A stretch of 14,818 bases of DNA from Nitrospiraceae bacterium (GCA_003535475.1 DOHC01000087.1:1511-16328), one strand, 5' to 3'; shown: positions 1-7,308, counted from the stretch's first letter. Notes: generated by a model not told the origin, from the letters alone. Numbers and translations: made by a program.

Positions 1-500
1 GATGTTACCGCGTTCATATATTTTTCAGGCAGTGTGAGCACTTTCCCTATTGACATGAATATTTCCCTTACAGGATTGATGTCTTTATCAGAAAAGCATT
101 CGCACAGAGACATGACTGACATACCCTCATGAACAAGGGCAGGGGTGTTCGGCATCACCCTTATTAATTTTTTTGTATTCAGCTTTGATTGAAGATATGA
201 AAGCGTTATGCCTGCTGCAATGGAGACAACTGTTTTGTCATCTGTTACAGCGCTTTTTATCTCCTCAAGAACCTGCTCCATAATTTGAGGCTTTATTGCA
301 AGGATTATTATATTGCATGAGGAGGCAACTTCTTTATTGGAATTGGTTGTTTTTACGCCATAGGTCTGCTCCAGATATTCCCTTCTGTCATCTCTCGGTT
401 CAGAAACAAATATTTCACTTTTAACTCCTAACTTTGAACTTTTAACTATTCCTTTAATTATCGCTTCTGCCATGTTGCCGCCGCCGACAAACCCTGTCAT
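1..500 (-). CDS. proC: Pyrroline-5-carboxylate reductase, N-terminal part (gene runs off the left edge)
   Basis: ProC reduces 1-pyrroline-5-carboxylate to L-proline with NAD(P)H, the last step of proline synthesis, in the cytoplasm. Reading the minus strand from ATG at 500 gives about 166 residues open to the edge. The protein starts with a Rossmann nucleotide-binding loop (MTGFVGGGNMAEAIIKG), then SEPRDDRREYLE, LAIKPQ, SIAAGI and RVMPNTPALVHEGMS, the ProC family hallmarks in the usual order. The catalytic C-terminal dimerisation domain lies outside the window. The start overlaps the yggS stop (TAATG), and an AAGGAGG ribosome-binding site (minus strand, 511-505) sits inside the last yggS codons, so the two are probably translationally coupled. 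The coding sequence contains four AACTNNN heptamers at 423-450 (the peptide around VKSSKLGVKS), so this repeat family reaches into the gene. Confidence 0.93.
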   Translation of the reverse strand, partial: MTGFVGGGNMAEAIIKGIVKSSKLGVKSEIFVSEPRDDRREYLEQTYGVKTTNSNKEVASSCNIIILAIKPQIMEQVLEEIKSAVTDDKTVVSIAAGITLSYLQSKLNTKKLIRVMPNTPALVHEGMSVMSLCECFSDKDINPVREIFMSIGKVLTLPEKYMNAVT

Positions 501-1219
501 TATGCCTCCTTGGGGCAGTTTTTTCTTTCCCCAAAAATCGCTGTCCCTATCCTTACCATTGTTGCCCCTTCCTCTATTGCAACCTCAAAATCATTTGTCA
601 TACCCATGGACAGCTCCGGGAGATTAAATTCCATTGTCTCTGCCTTATCCCTCAGCACTCTCAACTCGTTAAAATATGGCCTTGCATTTTCAGGGTTTTC
701 AAAGAAAGGCGGGATTGTCATGAGCCCCTTAATGCTCAGATTTTTCAGTCCGCTAATTTTCCTGATTAATCCAAATAAATTATCCTTTAATATCCCATAC
801 TTGCCTGTCTCATCTGAAAGTTTTACTTGAAGCAATATTTTCTGTATTTTTCCTGCTTTTTCGGCATGTTTATCCGCAATCTCTGCGAGTTCAAGCGAAT
901 CGATGGAGTGAATCATTTCGAATAGCTCAACTGCTGTCTTTGCCTTATTCTTCTGAAGGTGGCCTATCAAGTGCCACTCAAGGTTTGAACTTTCAACTTT
1001 CAACTTTAAACTTTCAACTTTTTCTCTTGCTTCCTGCACTTTGCTTTCTCCAAATATCCTTAACCCTGCATCTATCGCTTCTTTTAGCTGTTGTATGCTT
1101 ATTGTTTTTGTTACGGCAATAAGTTTTATATCTTCAGGTTTTCTTCCGGCTCTAATAGCCGCATGAGAAATTCGCCCGCATATAATTCTTATATTTTCAA
1201 AAATTTGAGCGCCAGTCAT
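500..1219 (-). CDS. yggS: YggS/PLPBP-family pyridoxal-phosphate homeostasis protein
   Basis: This family binds PLP in a single alanine-racemase-like TIM barrel and helps control the free PLP pool; no enzyme reaction is firmly assigned. The 239-residue product has the PLP lysine in LIAVTKT (K38), then FGESKVQEA, EWHLIGHLQKNK, HSIDS, GLMTIPP and the strongly conserved C-terminal stretch LSMGMTNDFEVAIEEGA followed by RIGTAIFGER. I chose ATG at 1219 because family members begin just before this point; a longer reading to 1297 would add 26 unrelated residues and run into rnc. FGESKVQEA has S where many homologues have N. Five tandem AACTTTN heptamers at 988-1022 encode the KVESLKLKVESSNLE region, a variable loop just before EWH. 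The gene is directly followed by proC, as in many genomes, and is divergent from rnc. Confidence 0.93.
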   Translation of the reverse strand: MTGAQIFENIRIICGRISHAAIRAGRKPEDIKLIAVTKTISIQQLKEAIDAGLRIFGESKVQEAREKVESLKLKVESSNLEWHLIGHLQKNKAKTAVELFEMIHSIDSLELAEIADKHAEKAGKIQKILLQVKLSDETGKYGILKDNLFGLIRKISGLKNLSIKGLMTIPPFFENPENARPYFNELRVLRDKAETMEFNLPELSMGMTNDFEVAIEEGATMVRIGTAIFGERKNCPKEA

Positions 1220-1256
1220 ATTGACATTGATGTTTACAAGTGTATTATATTTGATA
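1220..1256. promoter_or_regulatory. Divergent promoter region between yggS and rnc with overlapping -10 boxes
   Basis: Only 37 bp separate the two start codons. On the plus strand TTGACA (1221-1226) is followed after 16 bp by TATTAT (1243-1248), which would start rnc transcription at about 1255, right at the ATG at 1257. On the minus strand a perfect TATAAT lies at 1249-1244, about 25 bp upstream of the yggS ATG, with only a weak -35 match behind it. The two -10 boxes occupy the same bases, so the promoters could exclude each other. No Shine-Dalgarno sequence is visible before either gene. These are consensus matches by eye, not mapped start sites. Confidence 0.5.
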
Positions 1257-1958
1257 ATGTCAAAGCAAGAGATTGAAGAGCTGGAAAATAGTCTCAAGTA
1301 TTATTTTAAGGACAAGGGGCTTCTTTTAGAGGCTGTTACCCATAGGTCATTTCATCACGAAAATCCTGACAAGGCTTCCTCATATAATGAGAGGTTTGAA
1401 TTCTTGGGAGACTCGGTTCTGGGGCTTGTGGTTGTGGAATATCTGTTTAAGCTCGAAAAGTATTATTCCGAAGCAATAATGTCAAAAATAAAATCATATC
1501 TTGTAAAAGAGGCAGTTCTCTCCGACTCTGCAGAGAGCATATCGCTTGGAGCATACCTCAGGCTGGGGAAGGGAGAGAAGGAAACCGGAGGCAGAGGGAA
1601 GAAATCTATACTTGCAGACGCCATGGAAGCTGTATTTGGCGCGATCTATATTGATGGAGGCTATGAGCGTGCGAGGGATGTGATATTAAAGCTTTTGCAG
1701 GGTAAGATTGAAGCAGCAGTATCATCGGAGCAGTTTTTTGATTTTAAGACAGACCTTCAGGAAGAAAGTCAGGTAAGGTTCGGGATTCTGCCCCGCTACG
1801 TGACGGTGAAGCAGGAAGGCGAAGAGCATAAAAAAATTTTCACGGTTGAAGTCTATATTAAGGGAGATAAATTTGGCAGGGGCAGCGGCAAGAGTAAAAA
1901 AGAAGCCGAGACCATTGCTGCAAAAGAGGCATTATTAAAAATAAAAGCATCAGGGTAA
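1257..1958 (+). CDS. rnc: Ribonuclease III
   Basis: RNase III cuts double-stranded RNA in rRNA processing and mRNA turnover. The 233-residue protein has the catalytic domain first, with the signature ERFEFLGDSVL at 45-55 and the second acidic cluster LADAMEA around D121 and E124, which together supply the Mg2+ ligands. The C-terminal dsRNA-binding domain spans about 163-231 and ends in the basic KSKKEAE helix. Length and domain order are normal. I chose ATG at 1257 (MSKQEIEELE) because homologues start here; an in-frame TTG at 1221 would add 12 hydrophobic residues of no family likeness and would start inside the promoter. There is no ribosome-binding site, and the predicted transcript begins almost at the ATG, so the message may be leaderless. 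The nitroreductase gene follows after 21 bp. Confidence 0.95.
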   Translation: MSKQEIEELENSLKYYFKDKGLLLEAVTHRSFHHENPDKASSYNERFEFLGDSVLGLVVVEYLFKLEKYYSEAIMSKIKSYLVKEAVLSDSAESISLGAYLRLGKGEKETGGRGKKSILADAMEAVFGAIYIDGGYERARDVILKLLQGKIEAAVSSEQFFDFKTDLQEESQVRFGILPRYVTVKQEGEEHKKIFTVEVYIKGDKFGRGSGKSKKEAETIAAKEALLKIKASG

Positions 1959-1979
1959 GTTTTTTAAAAAGGAGAAATT

Positions 1980-2642
1980 ATGGAAGCTGTTGAATGCATC
2001 AAAACAAGAAAGAGTATCAGGAAGTTCAGGCATGACCCTGTGCCAAAGAATATACTGACCGAGATAATTAATACTGCGCAGTGGAGTCCTTCCTATAAAA
2101 ACAGCCAGCCATGGGAGGTTGTGATTGTATCAGGAAAAAAGAAGGAAGAATTATCAGGCCTTCTCATCAAACTTCTTGAAGAAGGGAAAGCGCCTGAGCC
2201 TGACATTCCCGAGGCAATATCATGGCCGCCGGAGACAGAAGAGAGAATCAACGAGACCATGAAAAAAAGGGGCGCTTTGTTGGGCATAGATTTGAACAGC
2301 CCGGAGATAAAGAAAAAATCCAAGGCGGCGAATTTCCGTTTTTATGGCGCGCCCCATGGCATCTTCCTTTTCCATGATTCATCTCTTAATGAATGGTCTA
2401 TATTTGATGCCGGACTTTTTGCCCAGAGCCTCATGCTTGCGGCGCACGCACACGGCATTGGCACAGTGCCGCAGGGGTTTCTTATTGACTATTCGTCCGA
2501 GATAAAACAATTTCTCGGCATCCCTGACTCAAAGAGGCTTGTCCTCGGCATCTCAATCGGCTATCCTGATATGGAGAATCCGATTAACACTTACAGGACT
2601 ACGAGAGCGGAGACAGAAAAGATACTCCGGTGGTTTGAGTAG
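1980..2642 (+). CDS. Nitroreductase-family FMN-dependent oxidoreductase
   Basis: Members of this family bind FMN and use NAD(P)H to reduce nitro compounds, quinones or other substrates; the true substrate cannot be read from the sequence. The 220-residue product starts with AVECIKTRKSIRKF, the basic FMN-phosphate-binding motif, followed by WSPSYKNSQPWEVVIV near 35-50, the second flavin contact. Further on are FDAGLFAQSLMLAAHAHGIGTVPQGF and LGISIGYPD, typical of the family's central and C-terminal parts. There is no added domain. ATG at 1980 is preceded by AAGGAG at 1969-1974. It lies 21 bp after rnc on the same strand and is probably co-transcribed with it, though the two functions are not evidently linked. 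Confidence 0.88.
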   Translation: MEAVECIKTRKSIRKFRHDPVPKNILTEIINTAQWSPSYKNSQPWEVVIVSGKKKEELSGLLIKLLEEGKAPEPDIPEAISWPPETEERINETMKKRGALLGIDLNSPEIKKKSKAANFRFYGAPHGIFLFHDSSLNEWSIFDAGLFAQSLMLAAHAHGIGTVPQGFLIDYSSEIKQFLGIPDSKRLVLGISIGYPDMENPINTYRTTRAETEKILRWFE

Positions 2643-2657
2643 TTAGGTTTATATTAA

Positions 2658-2686
2658 TTTACAAACTAATAAAAATTATATATATT
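2658..2686 (+). promoter_or_regulatory. Predicted sigma-70-type promoter for the TPR gene
   Basis: TTTACA at 2658-2663 and TATATT at 2681-2686 are separated by exactly 17 bp in a very AT-rich spacer. Transcription would start at about 2693, giving a leader of about 24 nt that contains the GGGAGGAAG ribosome-binding site before the ATG at 2717. The match is close to consensus, but AT-rich sequence gives such matches by chance fairly often. Confidence 0.5.
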
Positions 2687-2716
2687 AAAATTACGCCAGC
2701 AAGTCGGGAGGAAGAT

Positions 2717-4345
2717 ATGAAAAAAATTGTAATTCTCTTGGTTCTTTTATTTTCTTTTACAGAAGCAAGCGCTCAGGAAAAAAGGATCGCTGTATTGCCT
2801 TTTAAAAACCTGATGCAGAAACAAGACTTCAACTATCTGTCTGAAGGAATAGCCGCCACTGTCACGGCAAAATTAGGAGGTATGAGAGGAATCGCGGTTG
2901 TTGAGCGGTCCCAACTGGATGCAGCATTCAAAGAAATGGGATTGCAAAAAGCAGGGGTAGTGGATGAGAAAACAGCTGTTAAAGCAGGTAAAATACTCGG
3001 TGTTGATATAGTTGTCATCGGAGAATTTCAGGTTGCAGGAGACCAGGTTCGTATCTCAGCCCGCTTTGTGGAGGTGCAGACTGGAAAGGTAGTAAGCACT
3101 GCTGTTGAGACAGATTTCTTTCAGAAGATTTTTATGCTGCAGGATGCTGTAGCCTTTTCACTTGCAGAGTCCCTGCAAAAGGCCCTTAAGATAGTTGCTA
3201 CCGGCGCAGAGTCAGAAGACGTTAAGAAAGAGAAAGCGACAATGGCGAGTCTGCCGCCTGGCACTGCTTCTGAGTATTACTCAAAAGGCTACGATTACAA
3301 GTGGAACAAGAAAGACACTGACAGGGCTATAGAATATTATCAGAAAGCTGTGAGCATTGACCCGAACCACGAAAATGCTTTGTTTGAGCTTGGCTATGTT
3401 TATAACGAAAAAGGAGAATATAAAAAAGCCATTGATTATTACAGCAGGGTTGTGGCTCTGAATCCCCGGGCAAAAGACGCTTTTAATAACATCGGGCTGG
3501 CATACTCAAGGCTGAACGACCAGCAAAACGCAGAGAAGTGGTATAAAAAGTCTCTTGACATTGACCCGAACTACACCATTGCCCTCAATGGCATAGGGCT
3601 TGTCATGTGGAAAGCTAAAAAGTACAAAGAGGCAGAAGTGTGGTATAAGAAAGCCATTCAGAGCGACCCGAAATATCACATGGCTTACTACAATATGGGA
3701 ATACTCTATGAAGATATGAAGCAGTATGCAGAAAGCAAGGATTATTACAGAAAGACCATAGAGATTAACCCCAACTATGTAAATGCAATGATTAATCTTG
3801 GCATTATCCTTGAGACTAAAGACAAGAATTTTTCAGATGCAGAGTACTGGTATAACAAAGCAAGCGAGGTTAATCCTGATAACCATCTGGTTTATTACAA
3901 TATGGGGTTTCTTTACAGTAATAAAGAGTTTGGTAAATACGATATAGATAAGGCTATAGGTTATTATCAGAAAGTTATTACATTAAAGTCTGACCATGAC
4001 CTTGCCTATTTCTATATGGGAAACCTTTACTATGATAAGAAGGAGTATTCTAAGGCAATAAATGCTTTTGAAAAGGCAATTCAGCTTTATGGCAAGGACC
4101 CTGCTTATTATAATAATCTCGGGCTGGCATATGAATTCCAGAAAGATTATGTAAAGGCTGAAGGTTATTACCGTAAATCAATAGAAATTGATCCTGCATA
4201 CGGCGCTGCATGGGAAAGCCTCGGCTATGCATTGTATTACCAGTATAAGGACAATGAAGCCAAAGAGGCGTGGAAAAAGGCGGTTTCCCTTGGAAAAACA
4301 GGAGCAAAAGAAGCCCTTAAAAAATATTACAATATTACTGATTAA
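2717..4345 (+). CDS. Secreted protein with an N-terminal FlgO/CsgG-like domain and ten TPR repeats
   Basis: The 542-residue product begins with a signal peptide (MKKIVILLVLLFSFTEASAQ, likely cut near residue 19), so it should act in the cell envelope. Residues about 22-145 form a CsgG/FlgO/TolB-N-like domain: RIAVLPFKNL, YLSEGIAATVTAKL, VVERSQLDAAFKEMGL, AGKILGVDIVVIGEF and VRISARFVEVQTGKVV. Residues about 185-535 are ten tetratricopeptide repeats of about 34 residues, most ending in IDPN- or NP-type turns; repeat 7 carries a short insertion (EFGKYDI). TPRs are protein-binding scaffolds, and FlgO/CsgG-like domains occur in outer-membrane assembly proteins. The specific role is unknown to me and the neighbours do not reveal it. 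Gene has its own predicted promoter and a strong GGGAGGAAG ribosome-binding site. Confidence 0.82.
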   Translation: MKKIVILLVLLFSFTEASAQEKRIAVLPFKNLMQKQDFNYLSEGIAATVTAKLGGMRGIAVVERSQLDAAFKEMGLQKAGVVDEKTAVKAGKILGVDIVVIGEFQVAGDQVRISARFVEVQTGKVVSTAVETDFFQKIFMLQDAVAFSLAESLQKALKIVATGAESEDVKKEKATMASLPPGTASEYYSKGYDYKWNKKDTDRAIEYYQKAVSIDPNHENALFELGYVYNEKGEYKKAIDYYSRVVALNPRAKDAFNNIGLAYSRLNDQQNAEKWYKKSLDIDPNYTIALNGIGLVMWKAKKYKEAEVWYKKAIQSDPKYHMAYYNMGILYEDMKQYAESKDYYRKTIEINPNYVNAMINLGIILETKDKNFSDAEYWYNKASEVNPDNHLVYYNMGFLYSNKEFGKYDIDKAIGYYQKVITLKSDHDLAYFYMGNLYYDKKEYSKAINAFEKAIQLYGKDPAYYNNLGLAYEFQKDYVKAEGYYRKSIEIDPAYGAAWESLGYALYYQYKDNEAKEAWKKAVSLGKTGAKEALKKYYNITD

Positions 4346-4359
4346 AGCCAGCTTCATGC

Positions 4360-4429
4360 TGTCATTGCAAGGGACGAAGTCCCGAAGCAATCTCAAAGGG
4401 AAGATTGCCACGCTTTGCTCGCAATGACA
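4360..4429. repeat. REP/MITE-like palindromic element
   Basis: The outer ends are perfect inverted repeats: TGTCATTGC (4360-4368) and GCAATGACA (4421-4429). Inside, GAAGCAATCT (4384-4393) faces AAGATTGCC with an imperfect second stem. This matches the widespread small palindrome built on TCATTGCGAGG...GAAGCAATCT seen between genes in many bacterial genomes, which I recall from general knowledge rather than a search. It begins 15 bp after the TPR gene stop. Transcribed, it would fold into a hairpin that could protect the 3' end or end transcription weakly; there is no clear U-run. Confidence 0.7.
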
Positions 4430-4493
4430 AGAAAGACACCCTATAGCAAGACTACAGGGAATTATCAGGCAGAACTGAATGGAGGATTTTTGT

Positions 4494-5684
4494 ATGCTTT
4501 CTGAAAGGGCAAAAAATATAAAACCATCACCGACCCTTGCAATTGATGCAAAGGCAAAGGCAATGAAGGCAGCGGGAGTTGATGTCGTGAATTTCGGGGT
4601 TGGCGAGCCTGATTTTGACACTCCTGAAAATATAAAAGAGGCTGCCATAAAGGCGATAAGGGATGGTTTTACAAAATACACACCTGTCGGAGGGATTGAC
4701 CCGCTTAAAGACGCAATCATAGAAAAATTCAGGAAAGACAACGGCCTTGAATACTCACGCGAAGAGGTAATCGTATCATGCGGCGCAAAGCACAGCCTCT
4801 ACAATATTGCACAGGCGCTTTACGGAAAGGGAGATGAGGTTATAATACCGGCTCCTTACTGGGTTTCCTATCCGGACCAGGTGATTTTAAATGATGCCAC
4901 GCCTGTTTTTGTAAAGACATACGAGAAAGATAAATTCACGCTCAAAGCAGATGCCCTTAAGCCGCATATAACAAAAAAGACAAAGGCAATAATACTTAAT
5001 TCTCCTTCAAATCCTACGGGGCTTACATATGACAGAAAGACGCTTGAAGATATAGCATCCATTGCACTGGAACATAACCTATATGTGATTTCTGATGAGA
5101 TATATGAGAAGCTTACCTATGACGGATTTGCGCATACAAGCATCGCATCGCTCGGAAACGAGATAAAAAACAGAACCCTTATCGTGAACGGGCTTTCAAA
5201 GGCGTATGCGATGACAGGATGGAGGATTGGTTACACGGCAGGGCATAAAGATATAATCAAGGCAATGACAAACATACAGAGCCAGTCAACGTCAAATCCC
5301 ACATCAATTGCGCAGAAGGCGGCAGTTGAGGCATTAACAGGTCCGCAGGATTTTATAAAGACAATGCTTGCTGAATTTGACAAACGAAGGAAATATCTCG
5401 TGTACGAACTTAATGCAATCCAGGGCATAAGCTGCATTACTCCTACAGGCGCTTTTTACGCATTCCCTAACACATCAAAATTGTACGGCAAGCAGGCTGA
5501 CGGGAAAAAAATATCTTCGTCATCCGGCCTTGCGCTCCATCTTCTTGAAAAGGCGAATGTTGCGCTTGTGCCGGGCGATGCATTCGGCGATGACAATCAC
5601 ATAAGGCTTTCTTATGCGACTTCTATGGAAAATCTTGAAAAAGGCGTAAAGAGAATAAGAGAGGCTGTAAGCGGATTGAAATAA
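4494..5684 (+). CDS. aspC: Class I PLP-dependent aspartate/aromatic aminotransferase
   Basis: The enzyme moves an amino group between aspartate (or an aromatic amino acid or prephenate) and 2-oxoglutarate in the cytoplasm. The 396-residue product shows NFGVGEPDFDTPENIKEAA near the N-terminus, the YTPVGG substrate loop, NSPSNPTG (N173), SDEIYEKLTYDG (D201, Y204) and the PLP lysine K236 in NGLSKAYAMTGWRIGY, with the substrate-carboxylate arginine near the C-terminus in HIRLSYATS. This pattern is the subgroup Ib type of Thermus and many other bacteria. I chose ATG at 4494 because GGAGG lies 8 nt upstream (4481-4485); an in-frame ATG at 4479 would put that site inside the gene. Substrate preference cannot be settled by eye, so the symbol is the family name only. 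Confidence 0.9.
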   Translation: MLSERAKNIKPSPTLAIDAKAKAMKAAGVDVVNFGVGEPDFDTPENIKEAAIKAIRDGFTKYTPVGGIDPLKDAIIEKFRKDNGLEYSREEVIVSCGAKHSLYNIAQALYGKGDEVIIPAPYWVSYPDQVILNDATPVFVKTYEKDKFTLKADALKPHITKKTKAIILNSPSNPTGLTYDRKTLEDIASIALEHNLYVISDEIYEKLTYDGFAHTSIASLGNEIKNRTLIVNGLSKAYAMTGWRIGYTAGHKDIIKAMTNIQSQSTSNPTSIAQKAAVEALTGPQDFIKTMLAEFDKRRKYLVYELNAIQGISCITPTGAFYAFPNTSKLYGKQADGKKISSSSGLALHLLEKANVALVPGDAFGDDNHIRLSYATSMENLEKGVKRIREAVSGLK

Positions 5685-5728
5685 ACACTATATCCTGCCT
5701 CTACATAATATAAAAGTATTGTTTTCTG

Positions 5729-5757
5729 TTGAACAATCCCGCGTGATAATGTTATCT
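5729..5757 (+). promoter_or_regulatory. Possible promoter upstream of the DUF151 gene
   Basis: TTGAAC (5729-5734) and TTATCT (5752-5757) are 17 bp apart, about 35 bp before the ATG at 5792. The -10 match is modest. The 107-bp gap after the aminotransferase gene leaves room for a promoter and shows no clear terminator hairpin, so read-through is equally possible. Confidence 0.28.
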
Positions 5758-5791
5758 TAAAACAACTTTTATTCTATAAGGTTTAAAAATA

Positions 5792-6244
5792 ATGCTTGTC
5801 CGTATGACAGTTGAAGGTTTGTTGTTTGACCCGCGAAGCAGTATGTATATCCTGCTTCTGAAGGATGCTGAAGGGACCGCCACCCTGCCTATATGGATTG
5901 GAAAACCGGAGGCAGATTCCATTGCGCTTGCGCTCGGAAAGGTTGTAACGCCAAGGCCTTTGACCCACGACCTGATAAAGAATATGGCGCATAATCTTAA
6001 GATGAAAATAACAAGGGTTGCGGTTACCGAAATACTTGACAATACTTATTACGCCCTCATCTATCTCAATGACGGCAAGGACGAGACATCAATAGATTCA
6101 AGGCCCAGCGATGCAATCGCAGTTGCCCTGAGAGTTAACGCGCCTATCTTTGTTGAAGAAAGCATCCTTGAAAAAAGAACCAAGGATGAGCTTGATGAAT
6201 GGCTTAAAAATCTGAAGCCTGAGGATTTTGGGAATGTGATGTGA
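5792..6244 (+). CDS. Bifunctional nuclease family protein (DUF151/BFN)
   Basis: The 150-residue protein is a complete DUF151 domain: VEGLLFDPRSSMYILLLKD, LPIWIGKPEADSIALAL near 32-49, PLTHDLIKNM, and the best conserved block DSRPSDAIAVALRVNAPIFVEE near 101-123. Family members in plants and some bacteria have been reported as nucleases acting on RNA and DNA, but bacterial roles remain loosely defined, so the name should be read as a family label. The UvrB/UvrC-binding tail found in some homologues is absent; the protein ends shortly after the domain. A TAAGG element (5777-5781) lies about 10 nt before ATG. It precedes recO by 82 bp that are filled by a repeat hairpin. Confidence 0.87.
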   Translation: MLVRMTVEGLLFDPRSSMYILLLKDAEGTATLPIWIGKPEADSIALALGKVVTPRPLTHDLIKNMAHNLKMKITRVAVTEILDNTYYALIYLNDGKDETSIDSRPSDAIAVALRVNAPIFVEESILEKRTKDELDEWLKNLKPEDFGNVM

Positions 6245-6250
6245 GAGAAA

Positions 6251-6323
6251 AGTTAAGAGTTATAAGTTATAAGTTAAGAGTTTCGGATTTTAACTTTCAA
6301 CTTTCAACTTTCAACTTTTAACT
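6251..6323. repeat. Heptamer-repeat inverted repeat (long imperfect hairpin) just before recO
   Basis: The left arm (6251-6282) is built from AGTTAAG/AGTTATA-type heptamers. The right arm (6292-6323) is tandem AACTTTC units (6292, 6299, 6306, 6313). The arms pair at 25 of 32 positions plus two G:U pairs in RNA, around a 9-nt loop. The hairpin ends 3 nt before the recO ATG and leaves no room for a Shine-Dalgarno sequence. Related heptamers lie inside proC and yggS. Confidence 0.75.
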
Positions 6324-6326
6324 TGT

Positions 6327-7061
6327 ATGTTGAAGCGGACTGAAGGCATTGTCCTAAAAACCATCCCTTTCGGAGAAGCAGACCTCATAGTAACATTTTT
6401 AACTTATGATTTCGGCCTTATAAAGGCGTTTGCCAAAAGCCCGCGAAAGATAAAGAGCAGGTTCGGAAGCAGCCTTGAGCCGCTTACATACTCAAAGATA
6501 TCATTCTGGGGAAAGGAAGATGCGAATCTCCCCCGCCTGACGCAGTCAGATATAATCCTGCCGTTTAAATCCATCAGAGAGAGGCTGGATTGTTTTTTGA
6601 AAGCCTCAGAAATAATAGAGCTTACTGTTAATATGCTTCCGGAGCATGAGGCAAATAAAAAAATATTCACGCTTCTTCTGGATATACTGAAGACAATGGA
6701 AAAGGACTGCGGTGCTCTGCTTACTGCAATCCTGTATAAGGTAAAGTTCCTTGACCTTGCAGGTTATGCTCCGAGGCTTGACGGCTGTGCAAGGTGCGGG
6801 AAATCAGGATTCAGCTTCTATGTCTCGCATGGAGCCATTCTCTGCGAGAATTGCGCCACAGGCATGGATTCGCATGTGAAACTCTCGCAGGGTTCTATAA
6901 GGCTTTATGAGAGCCTGAGAAGGTGGGACAATTCACTGGCAGGGAGGATAAAACCCTCAGGAAATCTCTTTGCCGAGCTTTCCGGCATGATAAACGACCA
7001 CATAAGATACACACTCTCAAAGCCGCTGAAATCAGAGGCCTTCTATAATCTCACAAAATAA
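6327..7061 (+). CDS. recO: DNA repair protein RecO
   Basis: RecO works with RecR (and RecF) to load RecA onto SSB-coated single-stranded DNA during gap repair and also anneals strands. The 244-residue protein starts with the OB-fold segment MLKRTEGIVLKTIPFGEADLIVTFLT and continues with SRFGSSLEPLTY, the helical domain, and a zinc finger with C154, C157, C173 and C176 (CARCG and CENCA). Length is normal. The only plausible start is ATG at 6327, yet no ribosome-binding site precedes it: the upstream bases are AACTTTC repeats forming a hairpin arm. It is the last clear housekeeping gene before the accessory region, which begins within about 100 bp of its stop. Confidence 0.93.
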   Translation: MLKRTEGIVLKTIPFGEADLIVTFLTYDFGLIKAFAKSPRKIKSRFGSSLEPLTYSKISFWGKEDANLPRLTQSDIILPFKSIRERLDCFLKASEIIELTVNMLPEHEANKKIFTLLLDILKTMEKDCGALLTAILYKVKFLDLAGYAPRLDGCARCGKSGFSFYVSHGAILCENCATGMDSHVKLSQGSIRLYESLRRWDNSLAGRIKPSGNLFAELSGMINDHIRYTLSKPLKSEAFYNLTK

Positions 7062-7104
7062 TATCAAAAGAGTATTTTTAATCCTATGAAGGCAGATGAA
7101 ATAT

Positions 7105-7133
7105 TTGCTTTTTTACATGAAAGTTATTAATAT
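7105..7133 (+). promoter_or_regulatory. Weak candidate promoter at the start of the accessory region
   Basis: TTGCTT (7105-7110) and TAATAT (7128-7133) are 17 bp apart and would start a transcript near 7140, just before the GAGGAGG ribosome-binding site at 7147. Both boxes are imperfect. No better promoter is seen between recO and hsdM, so transcription of the downstream genes may start here or come through from recO. Confidence 0.22.
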
Positions 7134-7158
7134 TTCAAAAGTTTCTGAGGAGGTGGTT

Positions 7159-7308
7159 TTGGCGAAAAAGACCCTGAAGAAGAATAATGATGCAGACTCG
7201 ACTCTGCGAGATGTAGAGGCAGCACTTCCCTCCGTATTTTTCAAACTCGGCAAAGAAAATCGCATTGCTCCCGATAAAGGCGGACATTGGGAGATTGTGA
7301 ATGACTAA
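7159..7308 (+). CDS. Small hypothetical protein (about 49 residues), TTG start
   Basis: A GAGGAGG site at 7147-7153 lies 5 nt before TTG at 7159, giving a polar protein (AKKTLKKNNDADSTLRDVEA... ending GGHWEIVND). The same frame opens earlier at ATG 7096, but that start has no good ribosome-binding site. The end GGHWEI recalls the last strand of small winged-helix domains, though I do not recognise a family. Its stop overlaps by 8 bp the ATG (7301) of the methyltransferase-like fragment, as expected if it was the first gene of a type III-style restriction-modification operon whose second gene is now destroyed. Function is unknown. Confidence 0.45.
   Translation: MAKKTLKKNNDADSTLRDVEAALPSVFFKLGKENRIAPDKGGHWEIVND

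Noticed and set aside
988..1022. Tandem short repeats as a CRISPR array
   Set aside because: The units are only 7 bp, directly abutting, with no spacers, and lie inside yggS.
2643..2670. Weak inverted repeat after the nitroreductase gene as a terminator
   Set aside because: The stem is short, AT-only and lacks a U-run; the same bases are better explained as the promoter of the next gene.
4178..4741. Long minus-strand open frame across the TPR gene end, the palindrome and the aminotransferase start
   Set aside because: It covers two clear plus-strand genes and a repeat, and its translation resembles no protein.
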